64,000 nucleotides of DNA. Origin: Neorhizobium alkalisoli (GTDB lineage: Bacteria; Pseudomonadota; Alphaproteobacteria; Rhizobiales; Rhizobiaceae). Position numbers and translations under genes: made by a program. The stretch covers positions 124,001-188,000 of the forward strand of contig NZ_VIWP01000003.1 of assembly GCF_007829835.1 (NCBI RefSeq), in the 5' to 3' direction. Shown piece by piece: positions 19,001-27,602 of the stretch. The notes beneath the pieces are model-generated. The model was not told the origin of the DNA. It made no database searches and saw nothing but the letters and a program-made list of their open reading frames with translations. Within the stretch, counting starts at the first letter, position 1. Each line of letters opens with the position of its first letter.

Positions 19001-19028
19001 CGTATAAAGCATCCGCGGCGATCGTCAA
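19001..19028 (-). promoter_or_regulatory. Promoter of the TetR gene
   Basis: Minus-strand -35 TTGACG (19028-19023), 16-base spacer and -10 TATACG (19006-19001). The start site is predicted near 18994, inside the palindrome. Confidence 0.65.
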
Positions 19029-19099
19029 GCGGGATTTTGAGACGGATGTTTCTTTCCTCCGGAGGCGATAAGATCGCCGACAAACATGGAGATAATTTG

Positions 19100-19468
19100 A
19101 TGCCGATTCGACACGCTTATGCTGCCGCATTCATCGCTCTCGTCATGCTGGCGCCCACCGTCGCGGCGGCGGCCGAAAATCGCTGCGGCTGGATCGAAAA
19201 TCCGACGCCGCGGAACTGGTGGCTTGAGGATCGCGACAATACCTGGACGATCATGACCCAGGTCAGCGAGGAAGGTCCGGAGGGAATGGACCTGATCCCC
19301 GATATTTCCGAGCGCGATTACGTCAAGACCAATGGCAATTACGGTTATGCCTGCGCCTGCCTGAAGGTGGAGACGGACGGCAAGGAAACGATCACGAAAA
19401 TCCTCTCCTTCAAACAGCTGAAGCTCGCCCAGTGCCGCAACGACAAATCGCTGAAATTCAAGGGCTGA
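19100..19468 (+). CDS. DUF4087-type secreted protein
   Basis: 122 aa small periplasmic protein of unknown function. A Sec signal peptide (about residues 1-24, ending VAAAAEN) is followed by RCGWIENPTPRNWWLEDRD, the hallmark of DUF4087, and a mature part with three Cys (one in RCGW, two in the ACAC motif) plus one near the end, suited to disulfides. Start has a GGAGA 9 bases upstream. Divergent from the TetR gene and possibly sharing its control; 43 bases before the WYL regulator. Confidence 0.8.
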   Translation: MPIRHAYAAAFIALVMLAPTVAAAAENRCGWIENPTPRNWWLEDRDNTWTIMTQVSEEGPEGMDLIPDISERDYVKTNGNYGYACACLKVETDGKETITKILSFKQLKLAQCRNDKSLKFKG

Positions 19469-19511
19469 GGCTCAGGCCGAAACACCGCATATGCCGAGGA
19501 AGGTTCTGTTT

Positions 19512-20231
19512 ATGGTAAGAACGAGCCGTCTGTTTGAACTCTTAAAACTGCTGCGGGCACGTAGGACGCCCGTCACCGCTCTCGATCTGGCGCACGAACT
19601 GGATGTCTCTCAGCGAAGCATTTATCGTGACATCGAAACACTGCGTTCCCTGGGCGCACCTCTCGATGGCGAGGCGGGTATCGGCTACTGCCTGAGAGAA
19701 GGCTTTTTTCTTCCGGAATTCGCATTCTCGCAGGAAGAGATGGACGCGCTGATCCTTGGTCTGGGCTGGGTGCGGCAACGCGCCGACCCTGCGCTCGCGC
19801 AAGGCAGCGAAAGTGCCCTGGCAAAGATCCTCTCCGCTGGAAAGAACAGCCAGGCAATCAGCGAAGGGCCGCCTTCCATCGCCGCGGCGGCCTCGGCATC
19901 CGAGCGCGTGGATCCTCCCCAGGCCGCTTCATTGCGCGATGCCATCCGGCGGCAATGGAAAGTCATGATCAGCTATGAAGACGCACAGGGCGCCTTGTCG
20001 GATCGTACCGTCTGGCCAATCGCCATCGTCTATTTCGACGATGTGCGTGTGCTGGCGGCATGGTGCGAACAGAGATCGGCCTTCCGCCATTTCCGCATCG
20101 ATCGCTTGCAGGTGAACACGATTTTGGAGGAACGTTACCCGGGACGTCGCCAGTCGATCATCGCGCAATGGCGAGAGCAGGATCGCGACTGGCGTTCGCT
20201 CCTGCCAGTTTCTGACACGGCGGCAGGCTAA
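19512..20231 (+). CDS. YafY-like transcriptional regulator (HTH-11 plus WYL domain)
   Basis: 239 aa. N-terminal winged HTH (VRTSRLFELLKLLRARRTPV, then LDVSQRSIYRDIETLRSLGA) is the HTH-11/DeoR-like form. The second half holds the WYL sensor with VLAAWCEQRSAFRHFRIDR, where the WYL core is degenerate, as is common in YafY proteins. Start 19512 is preferred because AGGAAGG sits 8 bases upstream. It precedes the DUF1330 gene by 45 bases on the same strand, so that gene is its probable target or operon partner. The ligand is unknown. Confidence 0.88.
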   Translation: MVRTSRLFELLKLLRARRTPVTALDLAHELDVSQRSIYRDIETLRSLGAPLDGEAGIGYCLREGFFLPEFAFSQEEMDALILGLGWVRQRADPALAQGSESALAKILSAGKNSQAISEGPPSIAAAASASERVDPPQAASLRDAIRRQWKVMISYEDAQGALSDRTVWPIAIVYFDDVRVLAAWCEQRSAFRHFRIDRLQVNTILEERYPGRRQSIIAQWREQDRDWRSLLPVSDTAAG

Positions 20232-20276
20232 GCTTTGACAAGGCACCCACCCGGTGTCCCGTCAAAGGAAAACAAA

Positions 20277-20648
20277 ATGGTTTCATTGTCACCCGCCGCC
20301 ATCGACGCCTTCCTCAGCGAGGAAGACGATACGCCCGTCGTCATGCTCAATCTCATCAAGTTCGAGCCGGATGGCGGTCGGGAGCGGTATTTGCAATATC
20401 TGCAGATGGCCAAGCCGATCCTGGCGCGATTTGGCGCAAAAATCCTGTTCGGCGGCGATGGCTTGCCGGTCCTGACGGCGGGTGAAGCACAGGGATGGGA
20501 TGCGACCGTGCTGGTCCAGTATCCGCTGCGATCCGCCTTCAGGGACATGGTTGCCGATCCGGAATACCAGGTGGCGTTCAAGGTCGGTATATCGGCCATT
20601 GCCGATATCGTGCTTCAGCCCCTGAAGCCCATCGACGGCCTAGTCTGA
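20277..20648 (+). CDS. DUF1330 family protein
   Basis: 123 aa protein with the dimeric alpha/beta-barrel (ferredoxin-like) pattern of DUF1330: VVMLNLIKFEPDGGRERYLQYL (in part), a central VLTAGEAQGWDATVLVQYPLR and a basic-aromatic tail. No catalytic function is established for the family. AAGGAA lies 7 bases before the ATG. It follows the WYL regulator and is convergent with an AraC gene, separated by a strong hairpin. Confidence 0.8.
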   Translation: MVSLSPAAIDAFLSEEDDTPVVMLNLIKFEPDGGRERYLQYLQMAKPILARFGAKILFGGDGLPVLTAGEAQGWDATVLVQYPLRSAFRDMVADPEYQVAFKVGISAIADIVLQPLKPIDGLV

Positions 20649-20673
20649 TGGCCAGCGTCTGACCGCAGCCACG

Positions 20674-20707
20674 GCAAATCCCTCAACTCACGAATTGAGG
20701 GATTTGC
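20674..20707. terminator. Long hairpin between convergent DUF1330 and AraC genes
   Basis: Perfect 13-bp stem, GCAAATCCCTCAA (20674-20686) with TTGAGGGATTTGC (20695-20707), 8-base loop. It is 25 bases past one stop and 3 bases before the other, so it can act as a bidirectional terminator, though T-tracts are absent. Confidence 0.65.
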
Positions 20708-20710
20708 GTC

Positions 20711-21619
20711 TCACGCCATGACGCCACCCTCGCGAACAGCTTCCATATCCCTGGTTGGAGACACGCCGTAAAGCCGGCTGTATTCGCGGCTGAACTGCGA
20801 CGGGCTCTGGTAGCCGACCCGGTGTCCGGCATTGCCGACGTCGAGCCCCTCCGCCAGCATCAGCCGCCGCGCTTCGTGCAGCCTCAGCTGTTTCTGGTAC
20901 TGGACCGGCGTCATCGCCGTGATCGATTTGAAATGGTGATGGAAGGAAGAAGGGCTCATGCCGGCATGTTCGGCCAGCTCCTCGATCCTGAGCGGGCTTG
21001 CGAAATGGGTTCGCAGCCAGGCGATGGCGCGGGCGATGCGATTGCCCTGATTGTCGGAGACGGCCATGTTGACCAGCTGCCCGCCTGCCGGTCCGGTCAG
21101 GACACGATAGAGGATCTCCTGCTCGATCAGCGGCGCCATGGCCGCAATATCATCCGGACGATCGAGCAAGCGCATCAACCTGACGGCGGCATCCTGCAGT
21201 TCCGGCGTGGCGGCATTGACGATGATGCCGCGCTGGCCTCTGGCGGCATCCAGGCGCCTGTCGAGGCCCGTCCGCTCCATCAGGTCGAGAACCTTTTCGC
21301 TGCTGATCGCCACCGTGATGCAGAAATGCGGGACCTCCCTGCTCGCCTCGACAACCCGCCAAGCGACCGGAAGGTCGAGCGAAGTCAGGAGATAGTTTCC
21401 AGGCCCGTAATTGATCGTATCGCTGCCCAGCTGCACGCTTTTCGCACCCTGGATGACCATTGCGAAACACGGCCTGTAGCTGCCGTGGCAGGGTTCGCTC
21501 GGGTTCACGCGACGGCTGATCCCGAGCGCTTCGATCGCGGTGCGGACCTCGCCATCCTCGGCGATGAAACGCGAGGCGATCGAGGCAATCTCCTGATACG
21601 GGCTGAAAGGCAAAGTCAT
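20711..21619 (-). CDS. AraC family transcriptional regulator (YqhC-like)
   Basis: 302 aa. An N-terminal cupin-like sensor of the AraC_N type (CFAMVIQGAKSVQLG, near residue 50) is followed by a C-terminal double HTH with LRIEELAEHAGMSPSSFHHH and QSPSQFSREYSRLYG. The closest known model is YqhC, which controls the adjacent aldehyde reductase YqhD; here a zinc alcohol dehydrogenase is divergent, in the same arrangement. Start 21619 (MTLPFSPYQ) is chosen although its ribosome site is weak; the frame extends to 21691. Confidence 0.88.
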   Translation of the reverse strand: MTLPFSPYQEIASIASRFIAEDGEVRTAIEALGISRRVNPSEPCHGSYRPCFAMVIQGAKSVQLGSDTINYGPGNYLLTSLDLPVAWRVVEASREVPHFCITVAISSEKVLDLMERTGLDRRLDAARGQRGIIVNAATPELQDAAVRLMRLLDRPDDIAAMAPLIEQEILYRVLTGPAGGQLVNMAVSDNQGNRIARAIAWLRTHFASPLRIEELAEHAGMSPSSFHHHFKSITAMTPVQYQKQLRLHEARRLMLAEGLDVGNAGHRVGYQSPSQFSREYSRLYGVSPTRDMEAVREGGVMA

Positions 21620-21710
21620 GCGGCGATCTTTCTGAAGGCGGAATTGCCCCTCTAATCTAAAATGCCTTGGCGCTTGCGCAAAGTATCGCACCCATCATTT
21701 TTGCAGGATC

Positions 21711-21749
21711 GTGCAAGAGAACTGGAGGATCGATCTAACGCTCTTGCGC
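21711..21749. promoter_or_regulatory. TTGCGC/inverted repeats in the AraC-dehydrogenase intergenic region
   Basis: GTGCAAGAG (21711-21719) and CTCTTGCGC (21741-21749) form an inverted repeat with one mismatch. A further CTTGCGCA lies at 21673-21680. Spaced half-sites in a divergent AraC/target region are typical AraC-family binding sites; this is positional inference. Confidence 0.35.
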
Positions 21750-21815
21750 ATTCCGCTCCATATTCCGCCTCGTCCATGTAACCCCATCGGGGGTCATCCA
21801 ACACAGGAGCATTTC

Positions 21816-22865
21816 ATGGCTATTGCAAGAGGCTATGCCGCGACCGACGCATCGAAGCCGTTGACGCCCTTCACGTTTGAGCGCCGCGAGCCGAATGACG
21901 ACGACGTCGTCATCGACATCAAATATGCCGGCATCTGCCATTCCGACATTCACACCGTTCGCAACGAATGGAAGAACGCGGTTTATCCGATCGTTCCCGG
22001 CCACGAGATCGCTGGCGTCGTCAAGGCCGTCGGCTCCAAGGTCACCAAGTTCAAGGTCGGCGACCATGTCGGCGTCGGCTGCTTCGTCGACAGCTGCGTC
22101 GGCTGCGCAACCCGCGACCTCGACAACGAGCATTACATGCCGGGTCTGGTCCAGACCTATAACGACACCGACACGCTGAACGGCAATGCCCGCACCCAGG
22201 GCGGTTATTCCGACTCGATCGTCGTCAAGGAAGGTTATGTCCTGTCGATCCCGGACAATCTTCCGCTCGACGCGTCCGCACCGCTTCTCTGCGCCGGCAT
22301 CACGCTCTATTCGCCGCTGCGCCGCTGGGGTGCAGGCCCCGGCAAGAAGGTCGCGATCGTCGGCATGGGCGGTCTCGGCCATATGGGCGTCAAGCTCGGC
22401 GCAGCCATGGGCGCGGACGTCACCGTCCTCTCCCAGAGCCTGTCGAAGAAGGAAGACGGCCTCAAGCTCGGTGCGAAGGAATATTACGCCACCAACGATC
22501 CGGAGACCTTCAAGAAGCTCGCCGTTTCATTCGACCTGATCATCTGCACGGTTTCCGCCGAAATCGACTGGAACGCCTATCTCGGCCTCCTGAAGCCGAA
22601 GGGCAGCATGGTCGTCGTCGGCGCGCCGGAAAACCCGATCCCGGTCCACGCCTTCTCGCTGATCTTCGGCGCCAAGGAACTGTCCGGCTCAATGATCGGT
22701 TCGATCAAGGAAACCCAGGAAATGCTGGATTTCTGCGGCGAGCACGACATCGTCTCCGAGATCGAGACGATCAACATCCAGCAGGTCAACGAAGCCTATG
22801 AGCGCGTCCTGAAGAGCGACGTGCGCTACCGCTTCGTCATCGACATGGCCTCGCTCGACGCCTGA
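21816..22865 (+). CDS. NAD(P)-dependent zinc alcohol dehydrogenase (YahK/CAD-like)
   Basis: 349 aa medium-chain dehydrogenase/reductase, probably reducing aldehydes with NADPH in the cytoplasm. Catalytic zinc residues are present: Cys41 in GICHSD, His63-Glu64 in GHEIAG, and Cys near 165 (LLCAGIT). The Rossmann motif is [10 protein letters not shown]. The structural-zinc loop is degenerate: Cys94 and Cys97 remain, but the positions of the third and fourth cysteines are Arg100 and Met108, so structural zinc is probably not bound. AGGAG precedes the ATG. It is divergent from the YqhC-like regulator and ends at a strong terminator. Confidence 0.92.
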   Translation: MAIARGYAATDASKPLTPFTFERREPNDDDVVIDIKYAGICHSDIHTVRNEWKNAVYPIVPGHEIAGVVKAVGSKVTKFKVGDHVGVGCFVDSCVGCATRDLDNEHYMPGLVQTYNDTDTLNGNARTQGGYSDSIVVKEGYVLSIPDNLPLDASAPLLCAGITLYSPLRRWGAGPGKKVAIVGMGGLGHMGVKLGAAMGADVTVLSQSLSKKEDGLKLGAKEYYATNDPETFKKLAVSFDLIICTVSAEIDWNAYLGLLKPKGSMVVVGAPENPIPVHAFSLIFGAKELSGSMIGSIKETQEMLDFCGEHDIVSEIETINIQQVNEAYERVLKSDVRYRFVIDMASLDA

Positions 22866-22892
22866 TCGAAAACATTCTGCATCAGACACGAA

Positions 22893-22915
22893 GGGCGGCC
22901 CTGAGCCGCCCTTTT
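22893..22915 (+). terminator. Rho-independent terminator of the alcohol dehydrogenase gene
   Basis: GGGCGGC-CCTGA-GCCGCCC followed by TTTT, 27 bases after the stop. Convergent with the HxlR gene and possibly used by both. Confidence 0.85.
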
Positions 22916-22940
22916 GTCATTCGCTGATCTGCGCCTGCAA

Positions 22941-23351
22941 TCAGGCAAGTTCGCTTTCATCGAACTTCACCCGTGCCGCCTTGACGGAAGCATGGTTCGC
23001 CTCTGCCCAATCGAGAACCCGTTTCAGCGGCTCGAACAGCGAAAGCCCGAGCGGCGTCATGCTGTATTCGACGCTCGGCGGCTTGGTCGGAAACACCTTT
23101 CGGTCGATATAACCATCTCGTTGAAGATCCCGCAGCGTCTGGGTCAGCATGCGCTGGGAAATATCCGGAACCAGCCGGCGCAACTCGCCGAACCGATAGG
23201 GTTTGTCGGCCAGCGCCTGCAGAAGCAGCGTCGACCATTTGCCGGCGATCTGGTCCATCACATCGCGCACCGGACATTTGCCGGCATCCCAGGTCGACAT
23301 GTCGCATTCTTCGCCGGCGAAGGTTGGCACGCGTGCAGCGCCTGTTTTCAT
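22941..23351 (-). CDS. HxlR family transcriptional regulator (YtfH/QorR-like)
   Basis: 136 aa winged-HTH regulator. The HxlR core is clear: [22 protein letters not shown], then [27 protein letters not shown], then [18 protein letters not shown] (each in part). Two N-terminal cysteines ([12 protein letters not shown]) resemble redox-sensing positions of YodB/QorR proteins. Start 23351 has AAGGGAA. Divergent from a QorB-like gene, exactly the arrangement of ytfG/ytfH in enteric bacteria, so it probably represses that gene under non-stress conditions. Confidence 0.9.
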   Translation of the reverse strand: MKTGAARVPTFAGEECDMSTWDAGKCPVRDVMDQIAGKWSTLLLQALADKPYRFGELRRLVPDISQRMLTQTLRDLQRDGYIDRKVFPTKPPSVEYSMTPLGLSLFEPLKRVLDWAEANHASVKAARVKFDESELA

Positions 23352-23428
23352 GGTGGTTCCCTTCAGGTAACGATCTCCCTGAAAAATGCCTCCTTTACAG
23401 TTTTCCGTCAATTCCTATTCTAGTGCTA

Positions 23429-23443
23429 GTCTCTTTTTGAGAC
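23429..23443. promoter_or_regulatory. Candidate HxlR operator
   Basis: Perfect inverted repeat GTCTC-N5-GAGAC in the 139-base divergent HxlR/QorB region, 48 bases before the QorB start. Length and position suit a dimeric HxlR regulator. Confidence 0.5.
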
Positions 23444-23453
23444 CAAAGATCAT

Positions 23454-23471
23454 GCCGGCAAAATTGCCGGC
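23454..23471 (+). repeat. Tight palindrome in the QorB 5' region
   Basis: GCCGGCAA and TTGCCGGC are separated by only two bases, ending 19 bases before the QorB start codon. It could be a second regulator site or an RNA hairpin near the ribosome site. Confidence 0.4.
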
Positions 23472-23490
23472 GCATCAGGAAGGAAGACCT

Positions 23491-24375
23491 ATGACCAAAC
23501 TTCTCGTCACCGGCGCCGCCGGCCAGCTCGGCCGCGCAGTTCTGACCCATCTTCTGGAAACCTCGAAGGTCGCCGCCGGCGACATCGTGGCTGCCAGCCG
23601 CGATACGGCCAAGCTTGCCGATGTCGCCGCAAAGGGTGTCGAAACCCGCAAGGCCGATTTCACGGATGAAGCCAGCCTTGCCGCCGCATTCGCCGGCATC
23701 GACCGTGTCCTGATCATCTCCACCGACGACCTCGTCACGCCGGGCGGCCGTTTGGCACAGCACAAGGCAGCCGTTGCCGCCGCCGCCAAGGCCGGCGTCA
23801 AGCACATCCTCTACACGTCCATGCCGAACCCGGACAAATCGCTGGTCAGCTTCGCACCCGACCATCTCGGCACCGAGGAAGCCATCAAGGCGACCGGCAT
23901 TCCCTACACGATCATCCGCAATGCCTGGTATGACGACAACTACCTGATGTCGATGCCGCACAATCTGGCGGGCGGAAAGTGGTTCACGGCCATGGGCGCC
24001 GGCAAGGTTTCCAATATCAGCCGCGACGATTGCGCCCGTGGCGCAGCGGCCGCCCTCGCCAACCCGCCGGCCGGCAGCAAGACGCTGACCCTGACCGGCC
24101 CGCAATCGCTCGACGCGACCGAAATTGCCGCGCTCTTTTCGAAGGCTGCCGGCAAGCCGCTGGAGGTCGTTCCGGTCACCGACGAACAGCTCGCCCAGGG
24201 CATGACCGCCGCCGGCCTGCCGGATTTTCTGGTCAAGATGCTGGTTTCGGCTGACGCCAATGTCCGTGCCGGCAATTTCGATCTGGTGACCAATGATTAC
24301 GAGAGCCTGACCGGTACCAAGCCGCAGACGCTCGAAGCCTATCTCTCGACCCGCAAGGCAGCGCTGGCCGGCTGA
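23491..24375 (+). CDS. NmrA/QorB-like NAD(P)H quinone oxidoreductase (SDR family)
   Basis: 294 aa atypical SDR. The N-terminus holds the cofactor loop TGAAGQLG at residues 7-14. Lower down are KHILYTSMPNPDKS (no classical Y-x-x-x-K) and IIRNAWYDDNYL near 145, features of the NmrA-like/QorB group. QorB reduces quinones with NADPH. An AAGGAAGAC site precedes the ATG. Divergent to an HxlR regulator and followed by a strong hairpin, so it is a single-gene transcript. Confidence 0.88.
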   Translation: MTKLLVTGAAGQLGRAVLTHLLETSKVAAGDIVAASRDTAKLADVAAKGVETRKADFTDEASLAAAFAGIDRVLIISTDDLVTPGGRLAQHKAAVAAAAKAGVKHILYTSMPNPDKSLVSFAPDHLGTEEAIKATGIPYTIIRNAWYDDNYLMSMPHNLAGGKWFTAMGAGKVSNISRDDCARGAAAALANPPAGSKTLTLTGPQSLDATEIAALFSKAAGKPLEVVPVTDEQLAQGMTAAGLPDFLVKMLVSADANVRAGNFDLVTNDYESLTGTKPQTLEAYLSTRKAALAG

Positions 24376-24384
24376 TCCATGACA

Positions 24385-24411
24385 GCACCGGCCGGTCATT
24401 CCGGCCGGTGC
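24385..24411 (+). terminator. Strong hairpin after the QorB-like gene
   Basis: Perfect 11-bp GC-rich stem GCACCGGCCGG / CCGGCCGGTGC with a 5-base loop, 9 bases after the stop; ACATTT follows, a weak T-tract. Confidence 0.65.
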
Positions 24412-24441
24412 CGCACATTTCCACCCAGCGCAGCAAAATAC

Positions 24442-24454
24442 TTGACTCAGTCAA
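24442..24454 (+). promoter_or_regulatory. Palindrome TTGACT-C-AGTCAA, candidate MarR operator/-35 box
   Basis: A perfect 13-bp palindrome 37 bases before the MarR-GNAT start. Its left half also reads as a -35 box (TTGACT), so a bound dimer would block the promoter; autorepression by the fusion protein is inferred. Confidence 0.5.
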
Positions 24455-24491
24455 CAATTTCTCGGAAAACCTCCTCGAAAGAGGAGTTCTC

Positions 24492-25451
24492 ATGTCTGAT
24501 CCCGATATTCTCGACGCCATCCGTGCCTTCAACCGGTTTTACACGAACAAGCTTGGTGTGCTGGCCAAGGGCTATCTCAACACCGCCTACACGCTGACCG
24601 AGGCACGTATCCTCTACGAAATGGGCGCCCGCAAACAGGTCTCGGCGACCGGCCTCAACCGCGATCTAGGCCTCGATCCCGCCTATCTCAGCCGCATTCT
24701 AAAGAAATTCCGCGAAGCCGGTTTTCTGACGAGCGAACCGGATCCGGCGGATGGGCGCAGCCAGATCCTCTCAGTCACCGATCAGGGACAGGCCGAATAC
24801 GAGCGGCTCGGAGCTCTTTCGCGAGCCCAGATCGCCGGCGAGCTCGCCGATCTCGTACCGGAAAAGCGTGATGCGCTGGTCGCCTCCATGGCCTCCATCC
24901 GCACCATACTCGAACCGGCGCCCGCCTCTCCTGCCACTGCCGCAACGGCATCTGTCGTGATCCGCGAGCACCGGGTCGGCGACATGGGCTGGATCATCGA
25001 GGCACAGGCCGTGGCCTACGCGACCGAATATGGCTGGAACGAGAAATTCGAAGGTCTTCTTGCCGAGGTCGCCGGAAAATTCATCGTCAATTTCAACCCG
25101 GAAAAGGAGCGCTGCTGGATTGCCGAAAAAGACGGAAAACGGGTCGGCTCGATCGCAATCGCCGATGGTGGCAATGGAACCGCAAAGCTCCGCCTCCTCT
25201 ATCTCGATCCGGCAGCCCGCGGCCTCGGCCTCGGCCGCCTGCTGGTCGATCAATGCATCGCCTTCTCGCAGCTTGCCGGTTACGACAGGCTGTCGCTCTG
25301 GACCAATGACGTCCTCAAGGCTGCGATCCGCATCTATGAAACGGCCGGATTTACGCTTGTCTCCGAAGAGAGACATGCCATGTTCGGCCCGGCCTGCAAC
25401 GGGCAGACCTGGGAACTTGATCTCGAGGAAAGGCGGCGCGCCGGGCGTTGA
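24492..25451 (+). CDS. MarR-type HTH / GNAT acetyltransferase fusion protein
   Basis: 319 aa two-domain protein. Residues about 1-140 are a MarR winged HTH (TLTEARILYEMG, LNRDLGLDPAYLSRILKKF, then the wing DPADGRSQILSVT). After an Ala/Pro linker (about 141-152), residues 156-310 form a GNAT domain with the acetyl-CoA loop RGLGLGRLLVDQ and a C-terminal AIRIYETAGFTLVSEE. Such fusions are known in bacteria, but the acetyl acceptor is unknown. Start ATG has GAGGAG. A palindrome just upstream suggests autoregulation. Convergent with the NDH-2 gene. Confidence 0.9.
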   Translation: MSDPDILDAIRAFNRFYTNKLGVLAKGYLNTAYTLTEARILYEMGARKQVSATGLNRDLGLDPAYLSRILKKFREAGFLTSEPDPADGRSQILSVTDQGQAEYERLGALSRAQIAGELADLVPEKRDALVASMASIRTILEPAPASPATAATASVVIREHRVGDMGWIIEAQAVAYATEYGWNEKFEGLLAEVAGKFIVNFNPEKERCWIAEKDGKRVGSIAIADGGNGTAKLRLLYLDPAARGLGLGRLLVDQCIAFSQLAGYDRLSLWTNDVLKAAIRIYETAGFTLVSEERHAMFGPACNGQTWELDLEERRRAGR

Positions 25452-25493
25452 TCACCCTTTTTCACGCCGCCAGAATCACAAGGACGAAAATCC

Positions 25494-26762
25494 TCAGGAC
25501 TCGTCGCGAAGCGTCTCTTTCTGGGTGATCAGCCGGGCGCTGTGCTGGCCCGAAAGCAGGATCCACAACCAGCTCCAGGCGACCGCAAAGCGAGATCTCG
25601 TGCCGATCAGGAAGTAGATATGGGCAAGCCCCCAGATCCACCAGGCAAGCCCGCCCTTCAGCTTGAAGCGGCCGAAGTCGATCACGGCTGCACGCTTGCC
25701 GATCGTAGCAAGGCTACCCTGATGACGGTAGCGGAAGGGCCCTGGTGCCGGCTTGCCGGTCAGCCGCGCCTTGATCACCTTGGCAACATAGGAACCCTGC
25801 TGCTTGGCGGCAGGCGCAATGCCGGGCACCGGCTTGCCGTCCGCCTGCAGCACGAGCGCCGTATCGCCGACGACGAACACATCCGGATCCGATTCGATGG
25901 CAAGATTGGCACCGACAATAGCGCGGCCTGCGCGATCCGCCGGTGACTCGAGCCATTTTGCAGCCGGCGACGCCTGAACGCCGGCCGCCCAGACGACGGT
26001 GCGGCATGGCACGAATTCGTCACCGATCGTAACGCCCTCTTCCGTAATGTTGGTGACCGGCTTTCCGGTCCGCACTTCGACGCCGAGCTTTTCCAGCGCG
26101 GCACGGGCATAGGCGGAAAGGTCCTCGGAAAACGCCGGCAGCACACGCGGTCCGGCCTCGATCAAAAGCACGCGCGTCTTGGTCGTGTCGATCTTGCGGA
26201 ATTCCGGCGGCAGAATATCGTTGGCGAGCTCGGCAATCATGCCGGCCATCTCGACCCCGGTCGGTCCGGCACCAATGATCGCGAAGGTCAGATGGGCATC
26301 GAGATCCGCCGTCTTCTCTTCCATTTCCGCACGTTCGAAGGACAGAAGCACGCGGCGGCGGATGGTCGTTGCATCCTCCAGCGTCTTCAGTCCCGGCGCC
26401 ACACTCTCCCATTCGTCATGGCCGAAATAGGCATGCCGCGCACCGGTCGCGAGAACCAGCGTGTCATAGGGCAAGACGTTTCCGGAACTCAGCATCACCG
26501 TCTTTGTCTTGCGGTCGACGCCGATAACCTCGTCGAGCAGCGTCGTGACGTCCTTGCGGTCCTTGTAGAGCCGCCGGATCGGCCAGGCGATCTCCGAAGT
26601 GGCCAGTACGGTCGTCGCGACCTGATAGAGAAGTGGTTGGAAAAGATGGTGATTTCGCCGGTCGACCATGGTGATCCGGATACCGGGCACATTTTTGAGC
26701 CCATTCACCGTGCTCAATCCACCGAATCCCCCACCGACAACAACGATCTTGTGATCTGCCAC
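25494..26762 (-). CDS. ndh: NADH dehydrogenase type II-like flavoprotein
   Basis: 422 aa, non-proton-pumping NDH-2 that passes electrons from NADH to quinone at the membrane face. The first dinucleotide fold is IVVVGGGFGGLST (residues 5-17) for FAD; the second is FAIIGAGPTGVEMAG near 160 for NADH. VFVVGDTALV near 295 and the AAKQQGSYVAK segment are typical. A hydrophobic C-terminus (LAWWIWGLAHIYFLIG and AWSWLWILLSG) supports membrane association. Start is a GTG with CGGGA 8 bases upstream. It could also be another pyridine-nucleotide:quinone reductase. Monocistronic, convergent with the fusion regulator. Confidence 0.9.
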   Translation of the reverse strand: MADHKIVVVGGGFGGLSTVNGLKNVPGIRITMVDRRNHHLFQPLLYQVATTVLATSEIAWPIRRLYKDRKDVTTLLDEVIGVDRKTKTVMLSSGNVLPYDTLVLATGARHAYFGHDEWESVAPGLKTLEDATTIRRRVLLSFERAEMEEKTADLDAHLTFAIIGAGPTGVEMAGMIAELANDILPPEFRKIDTTKTRVLLIEAGPRVLPAFSEDLSAYARAALEKLGVEVRTGKPVTNITEEGVTIGDEFVPCRTVVWAAGVQASPAAKWLESPADRAGRAIVGANLAIESDPDVFVVGDTALVLQADGKPVPGIAPAAKQQGSYVAKVIKARLTGKPAPGPFRYRHQGSLATIGKRAAVIDFGRFKLKGGLAWWIWGLAHIYFLIGTRSRFAVAWSWLWILLSGQHSARLITQKETLRDES

Positions 26763-26849
26763 CGAAAATATCCCGTAATAGAGTTGCGCAAAGTCAATGC
26801 TGCAGCGCAGCGAACTGACATAGACACATTCGGGCGAGGTAAAGCTGCG

Positions 26850-27602
26850 TCATACTGTCTGACCGCAGGCGCGCCGGAAGCGCCGCACGGTCTCCGCCAT
26901 TCCGTATTCCAGCGCATCCGCCGTCAGGCCGTGGCCGATCGAAACCTCGGCCATTTTCGGAATGCGCTTCACCAGTGCCGGCAGGTTGGCGACGGTCAGG
27001 TCATGCCCGCCATTCACGTCAAGCCCTTCTGCGAAAGCTGCATCGGCCGTGCGGCCGAGCAATTCGATGATCTCGGCCCCGCGTTCCGGATGATCGAAGC
27101 AGCCGCCATAAGGGCCGGTATAAAGCTCGATCCGGTCGGCACCCGTCGCCTTGGCCAGCTTCACCGCCTCGACATCGCCGTCGCCATCGGCAAACAGCGA
27201 TACCCGCATGCCCTTGGCCTTCAGGCGCGCAACGATCGGCTTCAACATCTCACCATGCGCGCGAAAATCAAAGCCATGGTCGGAGGTCGCCTGCGACGGA
27301 TCGTCGGGCACCAGCGTTACCTGTTCGGGTTCGATCTTCTCACAAAGTTCGAGAAAATCCTCGCTCGGATAACCTTCGATATTGAACTCGGCCTGCGGGA
27401 ATTCATCGTCGATCAAAGCGCGGATGATTGGCAGGTCGGAAAAGCGGATATGCCGCTGGTCGGGGCGCGGATGCACCGTCAGGCCTGAAGCCCCCGCCTG
27501 AAGCGCGATCCGGCCGAGATGCGCGACATTCGGCCAAGGCAGGTCGCGACGGTTGCGCAGCATGGCAATGGCGTTGAGATTGACGGAAAGCTTGGTGGGC
27601 AT
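26850..27602 (-). CDS. pdxJ: Pyridoxine 5'-phosphate synthase
   Basis: 250 aa TIM-barrel enzyme that condenses 3-amino-2-oxopropyl phosphate with deoxyxylulose 5-phosphate to make pyridoxine phosphate, the last ring-forming step of the DXP-dependent vitamin B6 pathway. Seen: [15 protein letters not shown] at the N-terminus (with the substrate-binding Asn), [12 protein letters not shown] with the catalytic His, the Glu of NIEGYPS, and the phosphate loop [12 protein letters not shown] near 224. Start 27602 is chosen over an in-frame extension; its ribosome site is weak. Closest homologs are slightly shorter; no pdxA is adjacent. Confidence 0.96.
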   Translation of the reverse strand: MPTKLSVNLNAIAMLRNRRDLPWPNVAHLGRIALQAGASGLTVHPRPDQRHIRFSDLPIIRALIDDEFPQAEFNIEGYPSEDFLELCEKIEPEQVTLVPDDPSQATSDHGFDFRAHGEMLKPIVARLKAKGMRVSLFADGDGDVEAVKLAKATGADRIELYTGPYGGCFDHPERGAEIIELLGRTADAAFAEGLDVNGGHDLTVANLPALVKRIPKMAEVSIGHGLTADALEYGMAETVRRFRRACGQTV

